Notes: a model not told the origin generated them from the sequence alone. A stretch of DNA of 64,000 nt from Rostratula benghalensis (GCA_013399305.1 VXAI01000038.1:3733113-3797112), one strand, 5' to 3'; shown: positions 14,316 through 26,362, numbered from the stretch's first letter. Program-made: numbers and translations.

Positions 14316-14613
14316 TACATCAGGTATCTACACAGAAAATGGGAGCTTGGTATTTACAGTGGCATAACCAATGAAGAGCAAGCTTTTTGGGAGCAATTCA
14401 AGCTCCCACATCAGCATGGTTTTGACTGACATGGTTAGAGGGCTACCTACGCCAAGATACATCCAAAATGTTTGGGATTAATCTTGAGATTGTGCTCAAC
14501 CACACTGAACTGCCTTTCCACCTACATTTGGTAGGTACTGTTGAATACATCTATGCAGTATTTCACTTTCCCTGAGCCCAACAGACGTATACATCAGGTA
14601 TACCTACACAGAA
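14316..14613 (+). repeat. Spaced direct repeat, about 22-24 bp, 274 bp apart
   Basis: The segments 14316-14337 and 14590-14613 share TACATCAGGTAT followed by CTACACAGAA, differing only by a 2-base insertion in the second copy. Between them lies a 7-bp hairpin (TGGGAGC at 14388-14394 with GCTCCCA at 14402-14408). It may mark an unclassified interspersed repeat or be a chance duplication; I could not assign a family. Confidence 0.5.
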
Positions 14614-17600
14614 GTAGACATTTCTAAGCATCTGTATACAATCTGCTGAGTCCATCTCTAAACTCCCTGCTGGAGCAGCCCTAAAACTCAATCAAAGAGC
14701 AGAGAGTTTGTGGAGGAGTGGAAGCAAGTCTAGATTTAACTGAAAAACCAACAGGGTTTTCACATGTAGGCTGAACTGCTGTCAAGATCCACGTCTTGCA
14801 GTTCAGATACTTAGCAAAACAAGCTTAAGAATCAGCTGCCTTTTCCAACGCTAAATTGAGGTACTGGAGATGGTATACTGAAATAAATACCCAACAGAGT
14901 AAATCCACTCACAGTATAATCCAATATACCAATTGCCCTAGTAATCAGCAAAAAAAGTGCACTCTTCTCTATTAGCAGCATTAATGATCTATATTAGCAT
15001 TAATCCAAAGGACAACTAGCTTCTGCAAAGCAAGCACACAGCAAAATAATGCTTCAAACTGGATGGTGTGGTGGCATTAACTGCATGGTCCACACCAGCT
15101 CAAGTTAGAAGCATCCACGTTTCAACATGGACCTTGATAGCTACAGCATTTTTAAACTTTGTGTGTTCTCTGGAAAAGGCATATAGATGCAGAGGGAATA
15201 AACAAGAGCATGTCTCTTATCTATCAGTAAAGAACAGACTTATTATTTTATGCATTCAATGTTGGAAAACTTAATTTCATAAAAAAATATATAAAAGGTT
15301 GATGTGCTGTATCTGAAGGTCTCCCAGAATGAAGATATTGGGATGGGCGACGATGTTCATGAGACACTAGCTTACAGACCTTAGGAAAGCAGTGAAGGAA
15401 AGAATAGATTTTACCGTAGTCTTCCTGTGTCTCTGAAATGTTAGCAGTGAGACTCTGTGAATTAACTGAAGCCGCTTGCATGGACAGTTTTTAAATAGAT
15501 TATTTTCACACTGTTCTAGATGATTTTTAGAAGTTTCTGTTGGACTATTATTTCCATTCATCTCCACAGTAAGATATACAAAGCCAAAAGAGAACAGGGT
15601 TGGGTTTTTTTTGTTTGAATGTCATGAGATCTCAGGTTCCACCCAAAGAGCAAGCCAGATTCCTAGAGCAAACTAAAGCCTTTCCTTTCCTGTGGTGCAT
15701 TTAAGTAGGCTGGTCCATCTTACATCTGCCTTTCAGACCTATATAATCCAATTTAAGTCAAGACAAGCAAATTGTCTCATGCAGAGATACAGCTTTGTAA
15801 CAAGTATCCACTGCAGGAGGAACAGCAACCTCTATGGACCAGGCTGGTGCTAAAAAAAAACTCATCAAGAAAGAAAACACTAGAAAGTTTCAAAAGAAGT
15901 TATCCAAGTCAAAATAACTTACTATGAGCTATCACCTTGTACTCGTTTCAGGCCGCCCTGCTTTAAATTCAGTTATATTTTAATGGTATTTTTCTTTTCT
16001 TTTAAGGTAAATCTGTGCCTGGATATTTTCTTTTTTAAAGAAAACTTTTGAAAACCTTAGAAGTGTGTACCACTTCTCAAGGGACCAAAGGACAAATCAG
16101 TCCATATTTAGACAGTAGCACCGCTGGATACTAAGTAAATTAGAGAGTGATTTTATGCTGAAAATGTTTACTGGAATATCTTCATTAGAAAATTATTCTT
16201 CAGAGATGGAAAACTACCATTTGACTTTTTAGAAAAACCAGGTTATTAGTAAATCTATCAATAAACAATAATTTAAAATATTATTTTTAGAAACAGACCT
16301 TATATGAACAAACAGCATATCTAACATTAAAGATAAACATAAAATTTTCAAGTAGAGATGCAGTTTAGGATTTCTACTACTTTTCCCTCCTGCTATAATC
16401 CATAGCCGAAAGGTAAAATAAAAATGCAAACCATAACAACCATGAAATTATAGACTGAAACTGCATCTTGAGCATCCTAAAGTGTTTGGTGGGTTACATT
16501 TGATAGAAAACACATTGTCAAGAGCACTTCTTGTTCTTATCACAATAGCTTTATAGCTATTTAGGGAGTTTAGTCACTTGAGCAAGTCCTTCCACATAAA
16601 TAAAGACTGGGAGCATGAAAGAGAAAGCATTTTCAAGACTTTTAAAAGAGATAAGAGATTAAACAGAATTTATTTCTCCATGTTATGGGTTCTGTGTACT
16701 GAAAAGTAGCATTAGGTTTTTCTTTCTAGGCCAGTATTTGTGTTTCTCAAATTAGAAAGCAGCAGTACAGTTTTAAATCTCTTATTTTTTTAAAACAGTC
16801 TGATATGGTACACTAGTGAAAGCCATTGAGGCAGTAACAATAAGAGCACCTGCTCAGAGACTTCCTGTGTATTCGAATGCATGGAACTTATTCTCTAAGA
16901 TGAGAGGAGATAAAGAAAAAAGATTCAGCATCTCTTTAGGAGCTGGGAAGAAGTCAAACTGCAGATCCCAATAGAATCCTTATTCCCCAAAGGAAAAAGG
17001 CCTGTAAAAAAAAGAGTTCATTGTGACTTTAACCCAATAAACGCTATCCCTTCAGTTCCATGTAGCATTTTCAAAGGCTCCAATGTGTAAAAACACAGAG
17101 AGAGCTCTGGAGTCCTGCTCCACTTGCTAGCCCTTACAAGAACGAACACTGTAGAGACATCAAACATTTAGAAACATTTGACAACAAAGTTATTTTTCAT
17201 TTCTGAAAATACCACTGACATTTCCCCCGAGTTATAGTTTAAAACAGGAAAAACTTATTTCCTTTTTCAGGTATTCTTATTAACTCCTAATTTGTGTTCT
17301 GCTGTACAGCATCTTCTCACACACATTATCATCCACACAAGTCTTCCACTTAATTGCTAGAAGGTGGTTAGCATTGTTGCTCAGGTTTTTTTCCCTTCCT
17401 TTCTTGCTGGAAAGTGAAGGGGAAAACCAACAGCTGGATTCTGGTTTTTGTATTTATAAAGCAACTTCATCAAACTAAGGATGTGATTCATGGGAAAATA
17501 AAAGCTTGCTCAAGCTTTACATTGTTTCACAGAAGTTCTTTTCCATAGTTCAAAAAAATCCTATAGTGCAGATTCAGTAAAACCACGCAATAATTGATTA

Positions 17601-20007
17601 CACTATCCATTTATCAATGTAGTAGTTTAATTTGTATTTTATGAAAAAACTACTATAATATACTTGAAATTGGCATAAGTAGTCTATGTGCCACGCTACA
17701 TGAGCCTCTCTGGGGAGTGAAATGTTTTTTATGAACAAAGTGCCCATACAGCACACCTCTGCAGAACAGCACACATGGAAGCTATGCTCTCCTTCTGTCA
17801 GGTTCGTTGTGAATTAAACAATTTTTATTACAGCAAAGACATTTTGTTCAAGATAGATAAATGACTTCAGCCTCCATCAGATATTAAAATCACTTCAACC
17901 CAGTGGAAAGACACTATTGATAGGATTGGGCTTTGGATCACACCATATAAGAAGCCTGCTTTGTATGTCACATTATGCTAATTTTTATCCCCAGATATTT
18001 TTCATTCTTCTTTTTATGATGCTTTATTACTATCCAGTCTCTATTGGCATGAGAAAACCATTCAAATATAATAATCTCCTTGCCAAAATTGTAAAATTAC
18101 CAGATTTTTCCCTAATTAAGGTTTAGATTTCATTGTACACAGAAACAGCATTCATATGAACCAGCCATGCTGCCCTCTTTAAATCTCTGTTTGTTGCATG
18201 AAGGCATAATCTTGAAGGTCTCCAAAGTCAACTTGTAGTGTTCTCACATTGCATTTGCATACCAAAGAACTCATCTGATTTGGGAAACTGATGATTTTTT
18301 AAAAATCATTACTAGTACAATGGGGTGAAGTATTAGTATTTGCTTGTGTAAATAAATTCAATTAATGAGTTAATTGCACAGAGACATGAAAATTCATTTA
18401 AACAAGTCAATTAAATCATAAACAGTTCAGAAATAAGAAACTGTGTCTGTAATGCAATTAGTGTTCTAATAGGCTGCTAACTTTAATAAACAGGATCTTA
18501 ATTATATGGTAGGTCAAAAAGAAAAAATATTTTAATTGATATAAAAAGGAGCTTTTTGCTGCTATACTACAGAGTCTAGCTGAGTTTAGAGAAAATGATC
18601 CATGTTAATAAGATCAAAATGCTGTTATCTAGAATAATAAAAAAGGCTTTTTTTTTTTTTCCATTTGTAATAGAAATAAATCTCCAAAGAGGTCCAGATG
18701 ACTCAACAAAGCATTACTGACTGCGGGAAAGTAACTGCACCACAATCTACACAGGACTGAATCAAACATTCATCTAATATTCTCCCGAAAGCTTATCAGA
18801 ATTTTAAACCAACTACTAGAATAAAATCTTTTGTAATATTCTAATATTAATCATCATAAACTCATCTTATATTAATACACTGAACAGTACTGTGCTTAAA
18901 GTGAAATGAGTTGCATTGAAGTGACAACTCAAGAAAAAAATCCATCTCTCTTGTTATTGTGTAATTGTGTGTTAATTTATGGGACACTGAGATCTAGGAG
19001 CAGTATCCTCAAGGTCGCTGAATTCCTTTCACCAGACTCTTTCCTGTCAGGTTGCAGAGTTTACTGAGAAGGCTCATGGCAGAAGGGCTCCTTTCAGTGG
19101 CCTGGTCAGTGGACTGAGGGATCATCATTAGCGACAATCAGATTCATTGAAGAGCTAAGAACTAAATTTCAGAGGATGGTGTTTTTATTCAAATTTAAAG
19201 GACAACTAGTATGTATGTCTATCAATTTAGAAACTGCAGTTAGGAAAAGGCGATGAGGAAAAGCTCCAGAGCTGAAGACCTGCCTAACTACAGCAAAAAC
19301 TTTACTTGATAGCCTTAAATTTAAATACTAACCCTAGCTACTACAGAGCACTATACTGCTGGGACTTAAAACTGTTAAAGTATATGAGCTACCTTCTTAA
19401 AAATACGAGTTTCCCTAAGCTGAAGGCCATAGTACAGCCTCTTGTATGCTGCACACTCCCTGCTGTGGGCTGGCCACAGTACAGTGGGGATGACATGCTG
19501 CCCGTGCCCCATCCCACTCCAACTACAACCCAAAATCCTGACCTCCCCAACAACCTTGAAACGAGAGAGCACAATAGTAACCATCTGCACCCCTACCCTG
19601 TCAAAATGTTAATAGCAATTGTTGTGAACATTTAACTCCTATATTGAGCAAGCAATACTGCCCTCCGTAACTGGGGGATGCAGCTCCAACCTAAGTAGTA
19701 TGAGACAAAGCCATTACTTGCCTGCTTTTTAGCTCCAAGACAAATCTCTAATATTTATTCCTTAACTGAATCCACAGTCCAGTAAATTTATTATTAGCTT
19801 TACAGGGAAAAGGAACTAAGAGGATTTTCAAAAGAAGTATTTGCCTAAAGCTCCTTCAGTCAAGTCAGAATAGAAAAAAAGGGTACAGAGGGAGGAAAGT
19901 GTTTTGCTACCTAACAGACTCATCATCATCCTGTCTTGTGAAACATGCTATTAACCTTGACCATAAAAATAGAAAAATCGTCCCCAAAAGCCTGGTAACT
20001 CCAATTT
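14614..20007. other. Non-coding DNA, AT-rich, no gene seen
   Basis: No open frame longer than 109 codons and none recognised. The part at 18180-18560 is notably rich in TAAT/ATTA motifs and includes a short palindrome (CAATTAA...TTAATTG, 18359-18376). This is discussed as a possible regulatory element but is not established. Confidence 0.5.
18648..18660. repeat. Poly(T) run, 13 bases
   Basis: A homopolymer of 13 T residues. No adjoining retroposon body was recognised, so it is not called a retroposed tail. Confidence 0.9.
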
Positions 20008-20049
20008 AAAAAAAAAAAACAAAACCCAAACAAAAAAACCACAAAACCC
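20008..20049. repeat. A/C-rich low-complexity tract
   Basis: A run of 12 A residues leads into a tract built almost only of A and C (AAAACCCAAACAAAAAAACC and on). It is one of several similar A/C islands in this window. No coding content. Confidence 0.85.
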
Positions 20050-23000
20050 CCAGAGCTCTAGTCCAGAGAGACAAATGACTGTCTTATAAATCTCTTTTGA
20101 TTTTTAACAAAGCAGGTAATCTACTGGTATTTTCTTAATGTCCTGAAATTTGGCCTTAGGAACTTTGGTCACATAGGATTTAGAAATTGTGAACTCTTAG
20201 CATATCCTTCTCATGTTTTACAAGCCTGTAAAGAAAAACACATTAGAAGTGGAATTCGATTAATGACATTTTGTCAATATTTCCTATAACTGGATTTGCT
20301 CATGTTTTCATGATTATTTTTTTTTCACTTTAAGAACAAAGAGTGTATTTACCTGTTCAGTGAGAGATGCCTAGAGACAAGGACAACAGCAAAAGGAAAA
20401 TAGTCACTCCCCTAGGAACCCACCACTACTCAGGGACCTCAGCAACATTCATGTTGAAACATGTATCTCTTGGCTCTTTCCTTGAGGAACTGGCAGTTGG
20501 GTAGGGACACAAGGCTGGGCAGAGTGGGCTACCAGGGCAGAGTAGGGATGAGGCAGGGCAGAGTCAGAGAGAACAGAGGGGTGCAGTGCTTTTATATCTG
20601 TGTGATAACACAGCAGGACACAGCAGCACTGCTGACCTTTCAAGTTCTGGTACCGTAAACAAAAGGTAGATCATGGATACCTTAATTTGTCACCCTGAAG
20701 TCCAGCAGGGATGGGTATCGACTACTTCAGTGACTTCTCACTGCATGTCTCCAGAAAAAATGGCCACCTTAGACTTCCTTACAGCACTCTTATTACACTC
20801 CTGCCATAAATCAGAGCATATATGTGCTATTTCTGCCTTGACTTGGAAATCACCTGCATATTTTTCAGTAGTATATATTTATAAATGGCTATTCAGTAGT
20901 CTCAGTTGCTTGCAACACTTCCATGCAAAAAGGTGTTACCATGGGGTGGGAGGAACATGACTTGCAGTGTATCTTTTTTGAGACACAAGTTCTCTTACAC
21001 TGAACATGAGCAGAATACTTAAGAATACCCAGAATTTCACAAAAACGGAAAAGGATAAAAACATCAAGTAACATTTTTGAACAAATTCCTGAAGCCTGCT
21101 GCCCAAATACCTTTGGAAAACTCTTTCTGTTCCTTTACTCACATTACTTACTACAAGGTTGTCAGCCAAAGGCCCGCTGCAGAGTCACCCATCTCCTGAA
21201 CACGAAGATCAGACCCACGCGTCTGACTGCCCTTCTGGTACTTCCCTTTTCCCAAAGACGTGAAAGCAAAGCTTGAAATAAAATTTACTCTTTGCTCTCA
21301 GCAAGAACTAATGCTTATCAAATGCCCTGGTCAAACACAATAAAATCACACTGGGTTAGGAAATTGCTTTTGTAATTGATTTACTAGTTTTCATAGAAGA
21401 AAAGGCATTTCAGTAGCATTTTCATTAAACTGCTTGTCCGGAACAACAATCACCACTCCCTCTCCCAAATTTCTGTTCTTAAAAAGCCAGTATCTTTGAA
21501 GTAAGGGAATGAAAAAAACCTTTGTATATGGTGACATATTGTGTTGTAAAAGAAGGTCTGAACATTTGGATTTTGAGACTTTGCCCTTATGTGAAATCGC
21601 CAAGCATAACACAGAAGCAGCTGCATAGTTTTTTGCAGCTGAAGCCTGAAGCACAGGGTGCACAAGAGACCTGGGCTGTTTCTTTACGTTTCTCCTGTCC
21701 TGTTACTGACAAAGCCTCACAGAGCACACGTCCGGCTCATATTTCAGCTGTCCTGCTTTCTGAGTCAGGGTCTTAAGAGTGACCAGCAGAAAAAAAAATA
21801 CCTGGGCCCTGGAATATTTTCAAGACTCCCAAGTATTTCAGTCAGTGGCAAACCAGACAAACTTTACTCTTACAGGAGAAAGAATTTTAAAAAACCCTGC
21901 AGTCTTACATAATCCAACACAGTTGGTTTTCCTTTTCTAGTCCCCACACTTTCTTCCCTAGCAAGGAAAATGTCCTGTGAATAACTCATGTCTCAAAAAC
22001 AAAGGACAAAAGTATCTATTTAACTATCAGAGTGAGGTACATTGATTTGCATATATTTTTCTGAGAAAAACTGAAAAGGCTAAGTTAATCTTCCCAGATG
22101 TGTTCCCAAAGCTTTGCAGTCAAACACCAGATGTCTTAACCCCACCACAAGAGGCTTTTCCCCTCAAGCTGTTAGTTTCCAGTTCCGTGGTACCAATCCT
22201 ATCCCTCTGCAAGTCCTTCTGGTACTGCACAGCTCATTCACCTGCCCAGCACCCCACAATTTTCCAGCTCACAGCACTGAAGGGTTTGCAAAGGGTTTGC
22301 TCTACCTGAGACAGACGAGAGTTCATTGAAACTAAGGCTGCAAAATCCAGCTTAGTCTGCACAGAGCTCAAGGCTTGTGCTGTCTGAATTCACTCTGTTA
22401 TCAAGACAGTTCAAGAATGTCCAGCCCTGGAGCACAGTCCTTGTGTCACTGGATGGCTCTATCCTGTCACACATCATGCATTTGGAGTTCAGAATCTAAA
22501 AAACTGGACTAATATAGAAATCAGATTCTTGATTCTGTTGAATTCATACAATTTATCAGAAAAATATCAGGCAGAGTAAAGATCCCCAAAATATTCATTA
22601 AAATCAACCTAAAGTGCCAAATTTCAAATAAAATGCTAGGGTGACATTTAAAATACCTTCTTGCACAAAGGGCACTGTTCATATTACAAAAAATTAATTA
22701 ACCAGATCTCACATGCTTTTCTGTGTTGTAATTCATGGATTACTGAGATTTATAATTGAATAATATGTAGATGTCACCTAGAGGTGCTAAACCAATTCTC
22801 CTACTTGTAATTGCCTCACTAAGTAAGAATGACACTAACTTTAGCATTTTCTCTCTGATTAAGGCCGCTATAGATTTGTGGTTGCCTCCATGTAATATAA
22901 ATCAATAAAGAATAATTTTCCAGGCAGTAAATCAATTGTCAGTTCACAGACCCTAATACCCCTGTGCAGGTTTTATCGAAAAAATGAATGGCAGTCTTGT

Positions 23001-23489
23001 TAGTGGATGTACAACATGCTTCACAGGCACATAATGGTGTAAGGCCCAGTCCATTTCATCCACTCTGGAACCTGCCAAATTCATTAACGCTTTCCTTGAC
23101 TTGTAGAGGTCTCTTCAAATGATAGAAAAGTAAACAGGCCTCTTAAAAAGAAGAAAGAAAATTTTTAAAACTGTATTTGCATTATACTCCTTTACATTAG
23201 CATCCTGGTGTCTGGATATTCCTATTTCTCATATAAGACCTTACTGAAGTGTGCCACTGGGCAGAGTGGAACTGGGATTTTCGTAGTTAAGTGGTCAAGA
23301 AAAGCCACAGCCAAAAATAAAACCTAAAACCACAAAACAACCACACCAAACAAATGACCTGATTAGATCTATGCATTTTCTGTGCATATTTTTGTGTCCC
23401 CCAACCCTTTTCTTCTTTTTAAGTCTGATCAGACTCCTTTTTCTACATTGCTCTTCTCTGTTTTTTCACAATACTGCGCTCTTACAGGG
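20050..23489. other. Non-coding DNA between simple repeat and CR1, no gene seen
   Basis: Open frames stay under 96 codons. A GC-richer patch at 20517-20564 carries GGGCAGAGT three times. The AT-rich interval 22670-23045 has no repeat similarity I recognise and is noted as a candidate conserved element. Confidence 0.5.
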
Positions 23490-24175
23490 TGCAGTTCCAA
23501 TGGACGCCAGAAGGCCCTGCTGCCATCCAGAGAGACCTGGACAGGCTGGAGAGCTGGGCAGAGAGAAATTTAATGAAGTTTAATAAGGACAAGTGTAGAG
23601 TCCTACATCTGGGCACGAACAACCCCAGGTACCAGTACAAGTTGGGAACTGTACTGTTGGAAAGCAGTGATGGGGAAAGGGACCTGGGGGTCCTGGTAGA
23701 CAGCAGGATGACCATGAGCCAGCACTGTGCCCTGGTGGCCAAGAAGGTCAATGGCATCCTGGGGTGTGGGTGTATTAGAAGGGCTGTGGTCAGTAGGTCC
23801 AGAGAGGTTCTCCTCCCACTCTACTCTGCCCTGGTGAGACCCCATCTGGAATAGTGTGTCCAGTTCTGGGCCCCTCAGCTCCAGAGGGACAGGGAACTGC
23901 TGGAGAGAGTCCAGCGTAGAGCCACAAAGATGATGAAGGGAGAGGAGCATCTCCCCTATGAGGAAAGGCTGAGGGAGCTGGGTCTCTTTAGCTTGGAGAA
24001 GAGGAGACTGAGGGGTGACCTCATGAATGTCTATAAATATGTAAAGGGTCAGTGTCAGGAGGATGGAGTCAGGCTCTTCTCAGCGATGGCCCATGATAGG
24101 ACAAGGGGCAATGGGTACAAGTTGGAACACAGGAGGTTCTACTTAAATATGAGAAAAAAAACTCCTTCACGGTGA
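23489..24175 (+). pseudogene. CR1 ORF2 C-terminal remnant (reverse transcriptase end)
   Basis: The translated frame shows the well-known C-terminal CR1 stretch, with [20 protein letters not shown] near its start, [11 protein letters not shown] in the middle and [18 protein letters not shown] further on. The family protein is an endonuclease-reverse transcriptase that primes reverse transcription of its own RNA at the target site. Only the region after the polymerase core remains, so it cannot work. Two lesions are visible. A TAG at 23852-23854 sits where the family has a tyrosine codon after PHLE. The frame is then lost at an A8 run (24154-24161), probably by one inserted A, giving a stop at 24173-24175. 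Downstream bases still encode CR1-like sequence in the shifted frame. Confidence 0.9.
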
Positions 24176-24360
24176 GGGTGACGGAGCACTGGAAGGGGCT
24201 GCCCAGAGAGGTTGTGGAGTCTCCTTCTCCGGAGACATTCAAAACCAGTCTGGACATGTTCCTGTGTGACCTAATCTAGGTGTTCCTGCTCTGGCAGGGG
24301 GATTGGACTGGATGATCTTTCAAGACCCCTTCCAATCCCTGATAATCTGTGATTCTGTGT
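23490..24360 (+). mobile_element. CR1 LINE, 5'-truncated, 3' end intact
   Basis: This is the last part of a CR1 non-LTR retrotransposon. It holds the C-terminal part of the reverse-transcriptase ORF followed by the CR1 3' UTR, ending in the family's typical tail (GGATGATCTTTCAAGACCCC, then diverged ATAATCTGT/GATTCTGTG units at about 24342-24359). A full-length CR1 is about 4.5 kb, so roughly four fifths is missing, as is usual for CR1. The reading frame is only lightly damaged, which suggests it is the youngest CR1 copy here. No target-site duplication is evident, which is normal for CR1. The 5' boundary is approximate (about 23480-23500). Confidence 0.95.
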
Positions 24361-24767
24361 GACCTCTTCTGAGATCTATCGTGGTATTGTTCATGTTTCC
24401 ACAGAGAAGTTAAAATCTTTTGATCACTGAAAACTAGTTTTATTATCTCAGTGCCAAAAGCCTTGTACCAAATAGTGAAGGGCTGCTGGTAAAATCATAT
24501 CTACAGAGCTTAGAAGTCCCAGTCTACCAACATGAAGAGCATGAACAGTTAAAGAGCATCCATGCAAACCACTCCCCAGGGACCAGACTGAGTACGAGTT
24601 TAGCTCTGGGAGGCAAATGCATCTTCAAGACACTTAGTGAAAACATACAGTTGTCATTGCCTAACATGGAACAACAGGCACATTCTTTGCCAATGTAGGA
24701 GGAAGACAGCAAAAATTACCTCATTCACAGACAATTGCCAAGGGCAAGTTTGGCCCCACGTAAAGTG
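24361..24767. other. Non-coding DNA between CR1 and the gap
   Basis: About 400 bp with no repeat, RNA gene or convincing coding frame seen. The long open frames reported across here exist only because they run through N bases. Confidence 0.6.
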
Positions 24768-25653
24768 NNNNNNNNNNNNNNNNNNNNNNNNNNNNNNNNN
24801 NNNNNNNNNNNNNNNNNNNNNNNNNNNNNNNNNNNNNNNNNNNNNNNNNNNNNNNNNNNNNNNNNNNNNNNNNNNNNNNNNNNNNNNNNNNNNNNNNNNN
24901 NNNNNNNNNNNNNNNNNNNNNNNNNNNNNNNNNNNNNNNNNNNNNNNNNNNNNNNNNNNNNNNNNNNNNNNNNNNNNNNNNNNNNNNNNNNNNNNNNNNN
25001 NNNNNNNNNNNNNNNNNNNNNNNNNNNNNNNNNNNNNNNNNNNNNNNNNNNNNNNNNNNNNNNNNNNNNNNNNNNNNNNNNNNNNNNNNNNNNNNNNNNN
25101 NNNNNNNNNNNNNNNNNNNNNNNNNNNNNNNNNNNNNNNNNNNNNNNNNNNNNNNNNNNNNNNNNNNNNNNNNNNNNNNNNNNNNNNNNNNNNNNNNNNN
25201 NNNNNNNNNNNNNNNNNNNNNNNNNNNNNNNNNNNNNNNNNNNNNNNNNNNNNNNNNNNNNNNNNNNNNNNNNNNNNNNNNNNNNNNNNNNNNNNNNNNN
25301 NNNNNNNNNNNNNNNNNNNNNNNNNNNNNNNNNNNNNNNNNNNNNNNNNNNNNNNNNNNNNNNNNNNNNNNNNNNNNNNNNNNNNNNNNNNNNNNNNNNN
25401 NNNNNNNNNNNNNNNNNNNNNNNNNNNNNNNNNNNNNNNNNNNNNNNNNNNNNNNNNNNNNNNNNNNNNNNNNNNNNNNNNNNNNNNNNNNNNNNNNNNN
25501 NNNNNNNNNNNNNNNNNNNNNNNNNNNNNNNNNNNNNNNNNNNNNNNNNNNNNNNNNNNNNNNNNNNNNNNNNNNNNNNNNNNNNNNNNNNNNNNNNNNN
25601 NNNNNNNNNNNNNNNNNNNNNNNNNNNNNNNNNNNNNNNNNNNNNNNNNNNNN
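24768..25653. other. Assembly gap (886 N)
   Basis: An unbroken run of N. Content is unknown. Its right edge is a 20-base A homopolymer, a likely cause of the failed assembly. Confidence 1.
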
Positions 25654-25673
25654 AAAAAAAAAAAAAAAAAAAA
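25654..25673. repeat. Poly(A) run at the gap edge
   Basis: Twenty A residues directly follow the gap, then CCCACAACAAAACAAC. The true length is uncertain because the tract abuts unsequenced bases. It may be an A/C-rich island like others in the window. Confidence 0.85.
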
Positions 25674-25756
25674 CCCACAACAAAACAACTTCAGTTGTCA
25701 CAGGGAAACACTCCTCATTTTTCTTGTTACACAAACAATCTTTTTAGTCAGCTGAC

Positions 25757-26080
25757 CCTAGAATAATACAGTTTAGGTTGCAAGGCAAATGTAGAGGTCT
25801 CTAGCCCGTTCCCAGACTCAAAACAGGTCCAGTTAGTTCAGGTGGCTTAGGGTCTTACTCAGCTCAGTTTTGAGTATCTCCAAGAATGACATTCAAAAAC
25901 CTCCTTGGGTCCCTAACTCCACCATTCACATGATTAATATTTGCTCCTTATACCCGATGAGGTGAGATTACCCATTCAACCCTACCACTTGCACCTCCAC
26001 GATGACCCTCGCTCCAGCTTTTCAGCAAAAAGACCTGCTGTAAGCTCCTTTACTGTCACTTAACATGAAAAATTTCTCCT
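25757..26080 (-). mobile_element. CR1 LINE fragment, old copy
   Basis: Read on the plus strand, this is the reverse complement of a CR1 3' region. It has an AGAATAATACAGTTTAGGTT start, then AGAGGTCTCTAG, then the diagnostic segment CAGTTTTGAGTATCTCCAAG, and further matching text through about 26020. Divergence from the remembered CR1 consensus is high, with many substitutions and small indels, so it is an old insertion. It is 5'-truncated, and the right boundary is uncertain. Confidence 0.75.
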
Positions 26081-26184
26081 TCCTTACCGGGTTTTAAAAG
26101 TGATCAGTTAATGACCAGTAGTTACATGGTTAATTTTCTCTTTAAAACAGAAAAAATGCAGATTACAGAGTGGAAACCATGTCA

Positions 26185-26362
26185 GGGTAGAGAGACCCTG
26201 GCCCAGGTTGCTCAGAGAAGCTGTGGCTGCCCCATCCTTGGGGGTGTTTGAGGCTTGGTTGGATTTAGGCAATCTGGTCCTAGTGAGAGGTGTCACTGCC
26301 CATGGCAGGAAGGTTGGAATGAGATGATCTTTAAGGTCCCTTCCAACCCAAACTATTCTATA
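26185..26362 (+). mobile_element. CR1 LINE fragment, 3' UTR
   Basis: The sequence follows CR1 from 'ccaggttgctcagagaagctgtggctgcc' through GGTTGGAATGAGATGATCTT and AAGGTCCCTTCCAACCCAAA to a diverged CTATTCTATAAT tail. Only the final 175 bp or so is present. Its truncated 5' end faces the truncated 5' end of the minus-strand CR1 at 25757-26080, about 100 bp away. Confidence 0.9.

Noticed and set aside
14061..14367. Overlapping open frames of 82-83 codons on both strands that look protein-like
   Set aside because: Neither matches a family I know, and open frames on both strands at once are more easily explained by low stop density than by a gene.
23027..23040. GCACATAATGGTGT, similar to part of mature miR-15
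   Set aside because: The 5' seed context is different and no precursor hairpin is seen around it.
23482..23950. Minus-strand open frames of 91 and 115 codons
   Set aside because: They are the antisense of the plus-strand CR1 copy.
24637..25766. Several open frames of 317-372 codons on both strands
   Set aside because: They consist almost wholly of untranslated N bases from the assembly gap and have no real coding content.
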